Below are positions 35,547-44,819 of a stretch of 64,000 bases of DNA, piece by piece. The stretch comes from Spirochaetota bacterium. Lineage in GTDB: Bacteria; Spirochaetota; Spirochaetia; Treponematales; UBA12059. Below the pieces are notes generated by a model. It was not told the origin of the DNA, did not search any database, and worked only from the letters and a program-made list of their open reading frames with translations. The translations under genes were made by a program, and so were the position numbers. The DNA lies in assembly GCA_029560805.1 (NCBI GenBank), contig JAKQKE010000114.1, positions 1 through 64,000 on the forward strand, in the 5' to 3' direction. Position 1 is the first letter of the stretch. Every line of letters starts with the position of its first letter.

Positions 35547-36556
35547 GGACGACCGTCCTTTCGGCGGAGCGGCGGTCGTCGCGGCTCGAGCGCCGGCCAG
35601 GACGCCAGGGCGGCCAGGGCCAGAGCCGCGAGCGCGGCTAGGGCCAGGGCCGACGACGCGTCGACCTCGACGCGCACGGTCCTCCTCGACCCGCTCGACG
35701 AGGAGGTGGACGCGCAGATGGCGGCCGCGCGGCCGAGCGAAGCCGGATCCGACGCCCGCAGGTATTCGCCGCGTCCCGCGACGGCCCAGTCGCGCATCGC
35801 GGCCTCGTCTATGGCTTTTTTGACGGGCGTTCCGCCGTCGCCGACCACGGGCTTGCCATCCGGGTCGACGACGATGGCCGGCTCGTCGCCGCCGAAGCCG
35901 ACGACGAGGAGGGCCGCCCCGGAAGCCGCGGCTTCGGCGGCCGCGGCCTTGGCGCGTCCGCCGGTATCGTTCCCGTCGCTGAGGACGATCACGAGCCTGG
36001 CAGCGCCGGGAGGGAAGGCGGGCCTGAGCGCCTCGTCTATCGCGGCGCCGACGTCCGAACCGGCCGCGCTCGTCACCGCGGGGCCGGCCCAAAGGAGGGC
36101 GTCGGCGAAGGCCTTGCGATCGCGGGTGGACGGGCAGAGGGTGACCGGACGGCCCCTGAACGCTATCACCGACAGGCCGGCGCCGTCGGCGGCGGCCGCC
36201 AGTCTCGAGACGAAATCGCTGGCCCGCTCAAGCCGGCTCACTCCCTCGTCGGCGCTCAGCATCGAGTTGGACGCGTCGAGGACGAAGGCCAGCTCGGCCC
36301 CGGTCACCGTCTGGGTGGCGTAGCGCGGCACGCGTACCGCCCCGGAGGCGGCCAAGGCGCATAGCACCCAGAAGACCGCCCCGAAAGCCGCGCCGACGGC
36401 CCGTCGCGCCACGTAGCGACGCCAGCGGGCGCGACCGTTCGCCTCCATGGTACCGCCTAGGGCCTCCGGGACCGTGGCGAGCCGCCTCAGGTACGCGGCC
36501 TGCAGGGCCGCGTACGGAACCAGCGCGGCGACTGCCCAGGGCGCGAGGCCGCTCAC
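35543..36556 (-). CDS. batB: BatB-like vWA-domain membrane protein
   Basis: This 337-residue protein has two N-terminal helices (about 5-22 and 55-72), a vWA domain with MIDAS motif LDASNSM near 92-98, a threonine in PAVTSA and LSDGND near 195-200, and a C-terminal helix near 305-322. Bat proteins form a membrane complex linked to oxidative-stress tolerance in Bacteroides and Leptospira. ATGA overlaps occur with both flanking genes. Confidence 0.82.
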   Translation of the reverse strand: MSGLAPWAVAALVPYAALQAAYLRRLATVPEALGGTMEANGRARWRRYVARRAVGAAFGAVFWVLCALAASGAVRVPRYATQTVTGAELAFVLDASNSMLSADEGVSRLERASDFVSRLAAAADGAGLSVIAFRGRPVTLCPSTRDRKAFADALLWAGPAVTSAAGSDVGAAIDEALRPAFPPGAARLVIVLSDGNDTGGRAKAAAAEAAASGAALLVVGFGGDEPAIVVDPDGKPVVGDGGTPVKKAIDEAAMRDWAVAGRGEYLRASDPASLGRAAAICASTSSSSGSRRTVRVEVDASSALALAALAALALAALASWPALEPRRPPLRRKDGRP

Positions 36557-37599
36557 GCGAGCCCCCCGAGCGCCAGGGCGCGTAGCGCCCAGCCGACGGC
36601 GGCCAAGGCCATCGCGGCCAGTACCAGGGCGCGGCCCAGCGGCCGGCGCGACGAGTCGGCCGGTCCCGGCGCGGAGACCCGGCCGCCGTCCTCGGAGCGC
36701 TCGCTCGGCGCGAGCCCGGACACGGAATCGCCGAGCGTCGCCGCCAAGGCCTCGAGGCTTTTCGCGTCTCCAGCCGAGCGGTACTCGCCGCCGCCGGCGG
36801 CGGCGACGGCCGCCAGCGCCGCGTCGTCGAAGCCGGAGCGATAGGCGCCGCTCATGCGTTGGCCGCTGTCCGGATCGACGTAGTCGATCGGCACGTCGCC
36901 GCGGGAGCCTAGGCCGACCACGAGCAGCGCGGCCCCGGAGGCGGCGACGGCCCGCGCCGCGTCGGCCGGATGCACGAGGCCGACGTTGTCCTCCCCGTCG
37001 CTCAGGAGCACCACGAGGGCGCGCGCGGCACCCGAGGCTTTTACCTGGCGGTACGCGCTCGCCAGCCCCTGGCCGATGGCGGTGCCGTCGCCGAGGATGC
37101 CTGGCCGTATCAGGGCGAGCCGCTCGGCCACGACCGCGTAGTCGACGGTCGGCGGGCAGGCGAGCGCGGCCTCGGCCCCGAACGCCACCAGGCCGACCGC
37201 GGCCCCCGACGCGCCCTCAGGCGAACCGAGCCAGGACAGCACGAAAGCCTTGGCGGCCTCCAGCCTGGTCGGCTCGAGGTCTCGGGCGGCCATGCTCGGC
37301 GAAGCGTCGAGCACGAACACCACGTCGGCTCCGGCGTTGGCGCGGCCGGCCGATTCCGCGACGGAGGCCGGGCCGGCGGCGGCTACCGACAGCGCCATCC
37401 AGGCCAGGGCGAACAGCAGCGCCGAGGCCGCGCGCGCGGCCCGCCAAGGCGCAGGCGCTTCGGCGCTGATGGCGCCGCCCCAGACGTCGAGCGGCAAGAC
37501 TACGAGACGGCTCCGGTTCCGCCCTCGGGCCCCCGCCACGGCGGCGGCCACCGGGGCCAGGCACAGCGCAAGCGCGAGCGGATGGTCGAAGGCTATCAC
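36553..37599 (-). CDS. batA: BatA-like vWA-domain membrane protein
   Basis: This 348-residue protein has N-terminal helices (about 5-22 and 58-75), a MIDAS motif LDASPSM near 97-103, DGTAIGQGL near 165 and LSDGEDN near 198-204, with a C-terminal helix near 325-345. It is the partner of the following batB gene. Coupled overlaps on both sides show a single translational unit. The role outside the membrane is inferred from Bat-operon knowledge. Confidence 0.85.
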   Translation of the reverse strand: MIAFDHPLALALCLAPVAAAVAGARGRNRSRLVVLPLDVWGGAISAEAPAPWRAARAASALLFALAWMALSVAAAGPASVAESAGRANAGADVVFVLDASPSMAARDLEPTRLEAAKAFVLSWLGSPEGASGAAVGLVAFGAEAALACPPTVDYAVVAERLALIRPGILGDGTAIGQGLASAYRQVKASGAARALVVLLSDGEDNVGLVHPADAARAVAASGAALLVVGLGSRGDVPIDYVDPDSGQRMSGAYRSGFDDAALAAVAAAGGGEYRSAGDAKSLEALAATLGDSVSGLAPSERSEDGGRVSAPGPADSSRRPLGRALVLAAMALAAVGWALRALALGGLA

Positions 37600-38528
37600 G
37601 GCGCCCGCTCCGCCTCGTCGAGGCTGTCCGCGACCGCGCGGGCCGCTGCGACGGCGTCAGCCAGGCCGGCTTCGACCGAGCCCGCGAAACGGGCGGCGTC
37701 CCCGGACGAAAGGATCGCGGCCGCGGCGTCGCGGGTAGGACCCGGCACGGGGCCCTCCGGGGAGAGCGCTATCTCGGACGCCGTCATGGCGCTCCAGTCG
37801 ACGCCGGTCCTGGTCCCGACGAAACGCCTGACGGCGGCGCAGAGCGCGGCCCAGGCGGCCGTCTCCGGCTCGATCTCGACGACCGCTTCCAGTAGAGCGT
37901 CGAATTCCTTCCGGCTCCTCGCGGCGGCCCATCGCGCCTTGATGGCGCCGAACCAGGGCGCGGCGCGGAAGGCCGCGGTCAGGCCGGCGAGCAGCGCGAC
38001 CAGGGCGACGCCTCCGGCGAGGTAGAGCCGCGAGCGGAGCCCCGGAGGCTCGAGCTGGGGCAGCAAGACGGGAGGCCGCAGGCTGGTCAGGGCGCTGGCG
38101 CAGTCGAAGCGTAGGCCCGTCACGGCGAGGCCGCCAAGCTCCATGCCCGGGATGAGGCCCCGGCCCGCCGTCCACGGGACGAAGCGGACGATCAGTATCG
38201 GCTGGCCGCCTCGACGCTCGAGCCGGGCCGACAGGATCTCGACCTCGGGAGCCCCGGTCTCGGGAGCCCCGGCCTCGTCGGGCCGCTCGGAGACGACGGC
38301 CAGGACGGCCTCGCTCCAGGAAGCCGTTCCAGGATCGAGGGTCGCGTAGGCCAGCGTCGCCTGCCCGGGGTAGAAGGTAGGAGGGTCGAACTCGACTCTC
38401 AGGATAGAAGCCTCCGCCGCCTCGGCGCGAGCGCCCGTCGGCGCGGCGGCCAGGAGGGCTACGGCGAGCGCCGCGCCCACGAGCGGGCCGCCGACGCGGC
38501 GGCGGGGGCGCCGCCCGATGACGCCCAT
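37596..38528 (-). CDS. Bat-operon membrane protein (DUF4381-like position)
   Basis: This 310-residue protein has a signal peptide (ending TGARAEA), an extracytoplasmic beta-rich region to about residue 145, one helix near 152-172, and a helical cytoplasmic tail. It fills the slot between the DUF58 and batA genes where a small membrane protein is normal in Bat operons. The match to DUF4381 is by position and topology, not by a motif I can cite. ATG 38528 overlaps the DUF58 stop (TGATG), which fixes the start. Confidence 0.65.
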   Translation of the reverse strand: MGVIGRRPRRRVGGPLVGAALAVALLAAAPTGARAEAAEASILRVEFDPPTFYPGQATLAYATLDPGTASWSEAVLAVVSERPDEAGAPETGAPEVEILSARLERRGGQPILIVRFVPWTAGRGLIPGMELGGLAVTGLRFDCASALTSLRPPVLLPQLEPPGLRSRLYLAGGVALVALLAGLTAAFRAAPWFGAIKARWAAARSRKEFDALLEAVVEIEPETAAWAALCAAVRRFVGTRTGVDWSAMTASEIALSPEGPVPGPTRDAAAAILSSGDAARFAGSVEAGLADAVAAARAVADSLDEAERAP

Positions 38529-39435
38529 CAGGCGCTCCTCCTCCGGCCGAAAAAGGCGATGAGCTCCTCGACCGGGTCGGTGGACGAGTCCATCTCGAGA
38601 TACGGCACCTTGGCCGCGGACAGCGCCACGAGCCACTCGAGCCGGGCGGCCTTGGCCCATCGCTCCCGCTCGCGGCGGTACGCGGCCGAGCGGGGCGTCA
38701 CGAGGCGCCGCTCGCCCGACTCGGCGTCGGCCGATCGCAGCGTCAGGCCGAGGGCGGGCGGGGCCGAGTCCAGGCGGTCGTGCACGCGCAGGGCCGCGAC
38801 GTCGTTGCGCCTGGCCAGCAGGGCCAGGGGCAGGGCGTAGCCCGAGCACATGAAGTCCGAGACGACGAGGACGAGGCTACGGCGTTTCAGGATGGACGAG
38901 GCGGCGGTCAGGGCCGCGCCGAGTTCTGACCCGAACCGCGCCGGCCCCGCGGCGCTCGCCGGCGCAGCGGCGCTCGCCGGCCCCGCGGCGAGACGTTCCA
39001 TGAGCGCCCGGGCGGCTCCCTGGCCCGAGGCCGGCGCGCGGCCGTCCATCGCGGTGGCGCCGCCGAAGAATAGCGCGCCCACCCTGATGCCGTTGAGCGA
39101 GCAGGCGTAGGCCAGGAGCGAGGCGGCCAGGGCGGCGGTCTCGCGCTTGGCCCGGCCGGCGCCGAAGTCCATCGAGCGGGACTCGTCGACGATCAGGTAG
39201 AGCGTCAGGTCGCGGTCGTCCTTATAGGTCTTGACGAAGGGCCGACCGAAGCGCGCGGTCGCGTTCCAGTCCATGCGCAGCGCGTCATCGGTAGCCTCGT
39301 ACTCGCGGAGCGCCTCGAAGTCCATGCCGCGCCCCTTGAACACCGACCTGAAGCCGCCCGAGGCGAGCGCCTCGGACAGGGCCGGCGCGGCGAACACGAG
39401 GGCGCGTATCCGCTCGCGCAGCGAAGCGTCGTCCA

Positions 39436-39436
<1 letters not shown>
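38528..39436 (-). CDS. DUF58-domain protein (vWA-like)
   Basis: This 302-residue protein has the DUF58 signature FKGRGMDFEALREYE near 33-47 and DALRMDWNATARFGRPFVK near 51-69, followed by a vWA-like core (IVDESRSMDFG near 86). No membrane helix is seen, so it is cytoplasmic. DUF58 proteins are constant partners of MoxR ATPases and probably link the ATPase to the vWA complex. It overlaps moxR by one base. Confidence 0.85.
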
Positions 39437-40449
<1,013 letters not shown>

Positions 40450-40494
40450 GCTGCCTGCTCCATTTCCCGCTCTATAGGCGTCGTCACCGTCCAT

Positions 40495-40522
40495 AGTATA
40501 CGGCCCCGGCCCCTCCGGACAA
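40495..40522 (-). promoter_or_regulatory. Predicted promoter of the moxR-bat operon
   Basis: On the minus strand TTGTCC (40522-40517), a 16-base spacer and TATACT (40500-40495). The -10 box touches the ATG at 40494, which argues for the downstream start at 40449. Confidence 0.5.
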
Positions 40523-40614
40523 GTCTGGGCGAGATCGACGCGCCCGCGAGGCCGATGCTAGGAACGTCTCGCGCGGAGGAACTGGGGAGGAGGGCTTGTA
40601 CGACGGAATACGGA

Positions 40615-41085
40615 ACATGATGGACAGGATAAGGACAAGATGAACAAGATGGGAAGAGCTTCGGCCTTAGTCCTCATCCTTTCCATCCTTCTTCCAACCT
40701 GTCATCCTGTTCTCGTTTTCGCGTATACTGTTTCCTCCGCGCCATAGCGCCTTCGTGGCTTGGTGTGAGATCTTCTTAGGCAAGGCCTCACACCAAGACA
40801 CCAAGACACCAAGACACCAAGACACCAAGGCACGAAGGAATAGTAAAAAACAGAACAGGATGATCAGGATGAAGGCAAGATGGACAAGATGAAGACCTAA
40901 GCTATAGCTTTTATTATCTTGTCCATCCTGTCCAAATCTTGATCATCTTGTTCCGCTTTATCCCTATCCCCTCCGCGCCATAGCGCCTTCGTGGTTTGGC
41001 GCGAAACTCCCTATCCATTCCCGCTCATCGGGCCATCCTTCTTGCATCCGGTCATCCTGTTCTCGTTTTCGCGGATACCGCTTCT
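40615..41085. repeat. Mosaic of degenerate interspersed repeats in a 600-base gap
   Basis: This AT-richer, non-coding stretch is built from several repeat kinds. A block CTCCGCGCCATAGCGCCTTC occurs at about 40735 and 40971. A block GTCATCCTGTTCTCGTTTTC occurs at 40701 and 41051. Purine-rich GACAAGATG/GGACAGGATG strings (40620-40660, 40855-40895) face inverted TCTTGTCCATCCTGTCC copies (40917-40960). A 10-bp run CACCAAGACA is repeated about four times at 40790-40828, and CTTGGTGTGAG lies in inverted order nearby. It looks like the remains of palindromic repeat elements of a type seen in many bacterial genomes; no gene is visible. Confidence 0.75.
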
Positions 41086-41098
41086 TCCGAACCGCGGC

Positions 41099-42397
41099 TC
41101 AGGCGGGCCCGAGGGAGGCGTAGCGCTCCGCGGTGGCCCACAGCCCGAGCGCCGGATTGCGCACGAAGAAAATCTCCTCGCCGCCCACCTCGTTCCAGCC
41201 GTCGGCCAGCGACGCCGGGTCGTAGCGGCGCAACGCCTCGCGCCAATCGGCCCAGGCGTAGCCGACGCCGGCCAGGTCGGCCGCGGACAGGCCGCCGGCC
41301 GCGTAGGTCACCGCGAAGCGCCCATCGGGCGAGCCATGGGCCAGGTGGGCGGCGCCGGCCAGGTCGCCGGACAGCTCGCCTGACTCGACCAGAGCGCGCA
41401 CGGCCTCGGAACCGCGGTAGCCGTAGTCGCGGATGGTCTCGTCGATGCTCTTGTCCTCGCCGAAGCTATCGACGCCGGGGGCTATCACCAGGAGCTCGCC
41501 GGAGTCGGCAATCGCCAGCCTGGTACGATAGACGGCCTTGTTGCCGAGCCAGGTGGACTTGAACGAGCCGGGGTCCAGGTAGACGACGACCTTGTCAGCC
41601 GGCCGCTCCAGATACTCGATATTGACCTCGGCTGACAGGGCCGCCGCCCTCGAGAAGGCCTCCCGGCCGCCGCCTACGAACAGGCCCCTCGTCGCCTCGC
41701 CGCCGCGCCCGTCCGGCCCGACGACCGTCATCGCGTAGAGCGCCGGGATGGGGCCCAGGAAGCGCTCCTGGGCGTAGTCGAGCACCGCCCGGACCGGCGT
41801 ATCGACCCGGCCGAGGGTCCGCTCGATGCCGTAGGCGGCGCCGAGCCAGTGCGAGCGGTCGATGCCGTCCTTGCCTCCCAGGCCGACGAACAGGTTCTTC
41901 GAGTAGTTGGCCATGCCGACGACCTCGTGCGGCACCACCTGGCCGAGCGACAGCACCAGGTCGAAGCCGCCGTCGGCGACGAGGCGGTTGACCTGGGCCG
42001 GCCAGTCGAAGCCGCACAGGCCCTCGGAAGCCTCGCGGACGAAGGCCGCCGGGACGCGCCCCAGCTCGACCACGTCTCGGCGCCAGTCGTGCGGCCTGAA
42101 CAGCTCGGGAGGCACGCCGGGGAACACCGCCTCGACGGCCGCGTCGGTCATCGGGCGATGCGTGCCGAGGGCCGGCATCACCGCCGCGAGCGCGTCGCCG
42201 TAGTAGTCGTAGGCGGCCTTGAGCAGGATCCCGGCCCGGGCGTGGCTCCGCGTACCGTCGGGCGGCACCGCGAGGACCCGGTGGCGCGGCCCCGCGGCGG
42301 CGAGCGCCTCGATCAGGGCAGCGGCCAGCTCCTCGTCGCCTATGGAGTCGGTCGCCCCTCCGCGCGCGTATACGCATTCGTCGATTCGCATCGTCAT
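41099..42397 (-). CDS. LarA-fold protein (nickel-dependent lactate racemase family)
   Basis: This 432-residue protein carries the residues that hold the nickel-pincer cofactor in lactate racemase: PDGTR with Arg50, GTHRPM with His80, PHEVVG with His157, and Lys167 and His183 at +10 and +26 from that His, exactly the spacing of the characterised enzyme (His174, Lys184, His200). LarA-family enzymes racemise or epimerise 2-hydroxy acids. No larB, larC or larE cofactor genes are visible in the window, so they must be elsewhere if the cofactor is used. The substrate is not predictable. The gene is monocistronic. Confidence 0.85.
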   Translation of the reverse strand: MTMRIDECVYARGGATDSIGDEELAAALIEALAAAGPRHRVLAVPPDGTRSHARAGILLKAAYDYYGDALAAVMPALGTHRPMTDAAVEAVFPGVPPELFRPHDWRRDVVELGRVPAAFVREASEGLCGFDWPAQVNRLVADGGFDLVLSLGQVVPHEVVGMANYSKNLFVGLGGKDGIDRSHWLGAAYGIERTLGRVDTPVRAVLDYAQERFLGPIPALYAMTVVGPDGRGGEATRGLFVGGGREAFSRAAALSAEVNIEYLERPADKVVVYLDPGSFKSTWLGNKAVYRTRLAIADSGELLVIAPGVDSFGEDKSIDETIRDYGYRGSEAVRALVESGELSGDLAGAAHLAHGSPDGRFAVTYAAGGLSAADLAGVGYAWADWREALRRYDPASLADGWNEVGGEEIFFVRNPALGLWATAERYASLGPA

Positions 42398-42475
42398 TCC
42401 TTTAAGCCGCTATCCCCGAGGCGACGATAGGGCGGGCGTATGATACCACGGAAGCGCCCGCGGTTTTAAGCCCGC

Positions 42476-42504
42476 TTGCGCTACGGGCCGGCTGGCCGCA
42501 TACT
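42476..42504 (+). promoter_or_regulatory. Predicted near-leaderless promoter of pgl
   Basis: TTGCGC (42476-42481), a 17-base spacer and CATACT (42499-42504) place the start of transcription at or next to the ATG at 42512. No Shine-Dalgarno sequence lies between. Confidence 0.5.
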
Positions 42505-42511
42505 GCTGGCC

Positions 42512-43249
42512 ATGATCGAGACGAGACGCTTCGACGACGAGGCGGCCTGGATAGGCGCCGTCCTGGCCGACGCGGCCGGGGCCGTACAGGAGGCCGAGGC
42601 CGAGGGGCGGCGGGCCGTCCTATGCCTGGCCGGCGGCCGGACGCCGGAGCCGGCCTATCGCGCCGTCGCCGCGTGGCTGGCCGCCAGGGCGCGCGGCCCC
42701 GGCCGTCCCGCGCGGCCCGTCCTGCTCGTGCCCGGAGACGAGCGGCTCGAGCCACGCGGGCCCTCCGACCTGAACGACACGATGCTCAGGCGCGCCTTCG
42801 CCCCGGCCCTGGACTTAGGCGCGGCCGAGCTGGCCGCCTGGAACGTCTCCGCCGGGGAGCGCGCCGCCGTCGCGGCGATGGCCGCCCTCGTCGCGTCCAT
42901 CGCCTCCGGCATGCCGTCGGCCGCGCCGCTCTTCGACCGCTGCTACCTGGGCCTCGGCGCCGACGGCCACGTCGCCGGCGTCTTCCCCGGCAGCCCGGCC
43001 GCCCGTCGGGCCGGTTCCCGTTCCGCGCCCATAGCCGTCGCCGGTACGGCGCCCGAGGAGCCGCGCGCCCGCGTCAGCCTGTCCCTCCCGACCCTCGCCT
43101 CGACCCGAGGCACGCGCTTCATCGTCCGCGCCGCCGGCAAGGAGGACGCGCTCCGCCGCCTGGCCTCCGGCGACCCGGCCTGCCCGGCGGTCGCCGCCGC
43201 GGCCGAAGGCGCTCTGGCGTTCGTGCTCGCCCGACAGGCGCGGCCATAA
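42512..43249 (+). CDS. pgl: 6-phosphogluconolactonase
   Basis: This 245-residue protein matches the SugarP_isomerase-type lactonase family: AGGRTPEPAYRAVA near 38-51, VPGDERL near 77-83, and YLGLGADGHVAGVFPGS near 145-161 with the catalytic His in DGHVA. It hydrolyses 6-phosphogluconolactone in the oxidative pentose-phosphate pathway. No zwf or gnd is adjacent. ATG 42512 begins the conserved fold and fits the promoter; an ATG 12 codons upstream lies within the promoter. The residues are Ala/Arg-rich, matching the local GC content. Confidence 0.85.
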   Translation: MIETRRFDDEAAWIGAVLADAAGAVQEAEAEGRRAVLCLAGGRTPEPAYRAVAAWLAARARGPGRPARPVLLVPGDERLEPRGPSDLNDTMLRRAFAPALDLGAAELAAWNVSAGERAAVAAMAALVASIASGMPSAAPLFDRCYLGLGADGHVAGVFPGSPAARRAGSRSAPIAVAGTAPEEPRARVSLSLPTLASTRGTRFIVRAAGKEDALRRLASGDPACPAVAAAAEGALAFVLARQARP

Positions 43250-43283
43250 TCGGCTTCACGCCACTCCCTATCAGAACTTTCCC

Positions 43284-43311
43284 TTGACGAATCCCTGATC
43301 CGGCCTACACT
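43284..43311 (+). promoter_or_regulatory. Predicted promoter upstream of the 21-bp repeat array
   Basis: TTGACG (43284-43289), a 16-base spacer and TACACT (43306-43311). An ATG sits six bases after the -10 at 43318, the same geometry as other candidate leaderless starts here. The next convincing gene starts at 43763, so its leader would be about 440 bases and would contain the repeat array. The frame from 43318 runs through the repeats and then out of frame across that gene; whether its first part is translated is unknown. Confidence 0.55.
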
Positions 43312-43459
43312 GAGCCCATGGCTTCCAGCCGCCACGGGCGAACGGAAGCATCCACATCGGGAGCCTGCAGCAATTCGCCGTGTCGAACCCGCGCTGACCG
43401 GAGGCTCCTAATCATAGCAAGCGACGCCTGCCCCCTGATTCCATCCGACCATGACGGAT

Positions 43460-43669
43460 CGATCATGGAACATCGCCCATCGATCCCGGAACATCGCCCA
43501 TCGATCGCCGAATATCACTCTTCGATCGCCGAATATCGCTCATCGATCGCCGAATATCGCTCATCGATCCCTGAACATGGCTCATCGATCCCGGAAGATC
43601 GCCCATCGATCTCGGAAGATCGCCCATTGATCGCCGAATATCGCTCATCGATCGCCGAATATCGCTCCC
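43460..43669 (+). repeat. Ten-unit 21-bp tandem repeat (iteron-like array)
   Basis: Ten consecutive units of 21 bp follow the pattern CGATCNNNGAANATCNCYCAT, starting at 43460 and every 21 bases to 43649. Each has the ATCGATC palindromic junction. The period is two DNA helical turns and also seven codons, so frames stay open on both strands through the array; on the + strand one frame reads as a heptad of the SIAEYRS type. It lies in the 513-base gap between pgl and the unrecognised gene at 43763. It could be a protein-binding array, a repeat-containing leader or a simple minisatellite. Confidence 0.9.
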
Positions 43670-43762
43670 CGGCCAGGCAAGGCCGCTTCCATGTCCGGCT
43701 ACACGGCTCCCGAGTACAAAAAGCCGTCATTGGCGGCACCAATACACGTTTGGAGGTGGGCG

Positions 43763-44455
43763 ATGGCCACATCGATTCATGCCAGGTTCCTTCAGGACGC
43801 CAGGACTCTCCTGGAACAGGCATCGGGGCTACCGGAGCTGGCCTCGGAGCTGAAGGAGTACGGCTACACGCCGGGCAAGTTCCAGGAAGGGTTCAAGCTG
43901 CTCGAAGAAGCCGAGGTTCTGTCCAGGCGCAAGGCGGTCGAGTACGGCGAGAAGTACGAGAGCAGCGCCAAGCTCGTCAAGGCCTGGAAGGGCGCCAACG
44001 TCCTGTACCAGAAGGCCCTGAAGGTGGCCCGCGTGGCCCTGCGCGACGCCCCCAAGAGCACCGAGGCTCTCGGTCTGGGCGGCCCGCGCAACCTGAGCGT
44101 CTCCGGGTGGTACGAGCAGGCCGGCGACTTCTACGCGAACCTGTTGGCCAACGACGGCTACGTACGAGCCCTGGGCGCCTTCGGCTATTCCCGCGAGCGC
44201 CTCGTCGAGGAACGGCGGGTTATCGAGGCCGTCATGGATACGAGGGACGAGACGGCTATCGAGGCCGCCCAAGCCAAGGCGGTTACCGCCGCCCGCGACC
44301 GGAAGCTCAAGGAACTGGACGACTGGGTCTCCGACCTCCGCGCGATCTGCGAGGTGGCCTTCTACGAGAAGCGCGACGAGCTACCGAAGCTCGGCCCCCT
44401 CGCGCCGACCGTACGCAGGCATAGCGGCGGCAAGAAGAAGGTCAAGGCGGCGTAG
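43763..44455 (+). CDS. Unrecognised alpha-helical protein
   Basis: This 230-residue protein is predicted almost wholly helical, with no signal or membrane segment. Notable stretches are ARFLQDARTLLEQASGLPEL, GYTPGKFQEGFKLLEEAEVL, VLYQKALKVARVALRDAPKS and GWYEQAGDFYANLL, and it ends with a basic tail GGKKKVKAA. The regular helix lengths resemble a helical bundle. ATG 43763 has a GGAGGTGGG site; longer in-frame starts lack one. I do not recognise a named family. It sits between a 21-bp repeat array in its likely leader and a three-unit structured repeat just after its stop, which is unusual. The basic tail would suit nucleic-acid contact, but that is inference. Confidence 0.75.
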   Translation: MATSIHARFLQDARTLLEQASGLPELASELKEYGYTPGKFQEGFKLLEEAEVLSRRKAVEYGEKYESSAKLVKAWKGANVLYQKALKVARVALRDAPKSTEALGLGGPRNLSVSGWYEQAGDFYANLLANDGYVRALGAFGYSRERLVEERRVIEAVMDTRDETAIEAAQAKAVTAARDRKLKELDDWVSDLRAICEVAFYEKRDELPKLGPLAPTVRRHSGGKKKVKAA

Positions 44456-44466
44456 GGACGAGCAGC

Positions 44467-44819
44467 GCCCCGATCCGGTTCAACGGATCGGGGCTTCCCT
44501 TCGGGGGCGACGAAGGAGACGCCCCGCGCTTACCCGTAACGGGTTTTCGTCCATACCGGGGATGGACGCGAGAAACGAGGCCCCCGGGCCACGACGGCGT
44601 GCTCTCTGCACGTCGAGGGGCCCGGGTGGTTCCCTTCGGGGGCGACGAAGTAGACGCCCCGGTATGTCTCACTCTACTCGGGTTTTCGCGCGTAGCGAGG
44701 ATGTATACGAGAAGCGCCCCGATCCGGGCCTCGACGGCGTGCTCCTTGCACGTCGAGAGGAACGGATCGGGGCTTCCCTTCGGGGGCGACGAAGTAGACG
44801 CCTCGCTACGCGCGAAAAC
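44467..44819. repeat. Three tandem structured repeat elements with covarying stems
   Basis: A conserved 29-base core (44495-44523, 44630-44658, 44774-44802) recurs at spacings of 135 and 144. Each core follows a stem: GCCCCGATCCG/CGGATCGGGGC in copies 1 and 3, CCCGGGCC/GGCCCGGG in copy 2, so pairing is kept while sequence changes. Copies 2 and 3 hold an extra bulged stem (GAC-GGC-GTGC/GCAC-GTC). The core can pair with itself (GGGGCG/CGCCCC). Outer arms enclose copy 2 (CATACCGGGG/CCCCGGTATG) and copy 3 (a 19-base perfect pair, 44682-44700 with 44801-44819). It fills the whole gap between the unknown gene and the convergent ATPase gene, touching the latter's stop. There is no coding potential of note. 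Confidence 0.85.

Noticed and set aside
43460..43669. CRISPR array
   Set aside because: 21-bp units are contiguous without spacers.
43460..43669. Plasmid replication origin (iterons)
   Set aside because: No replication initiator or partition gene is nearby and the surroundings are ordinary chromosomal genes; only the resemblance to iterons is noted.
43318..44424. A 368-codon open frame starting at a leaderless-looking ATG
   Set aside because: After the repeat array it runs out of frame across the well-supported gene at 43763 with Arg/Gly-rich shadow composition. Only its first part could be real, and that is mentioned under the promoter.
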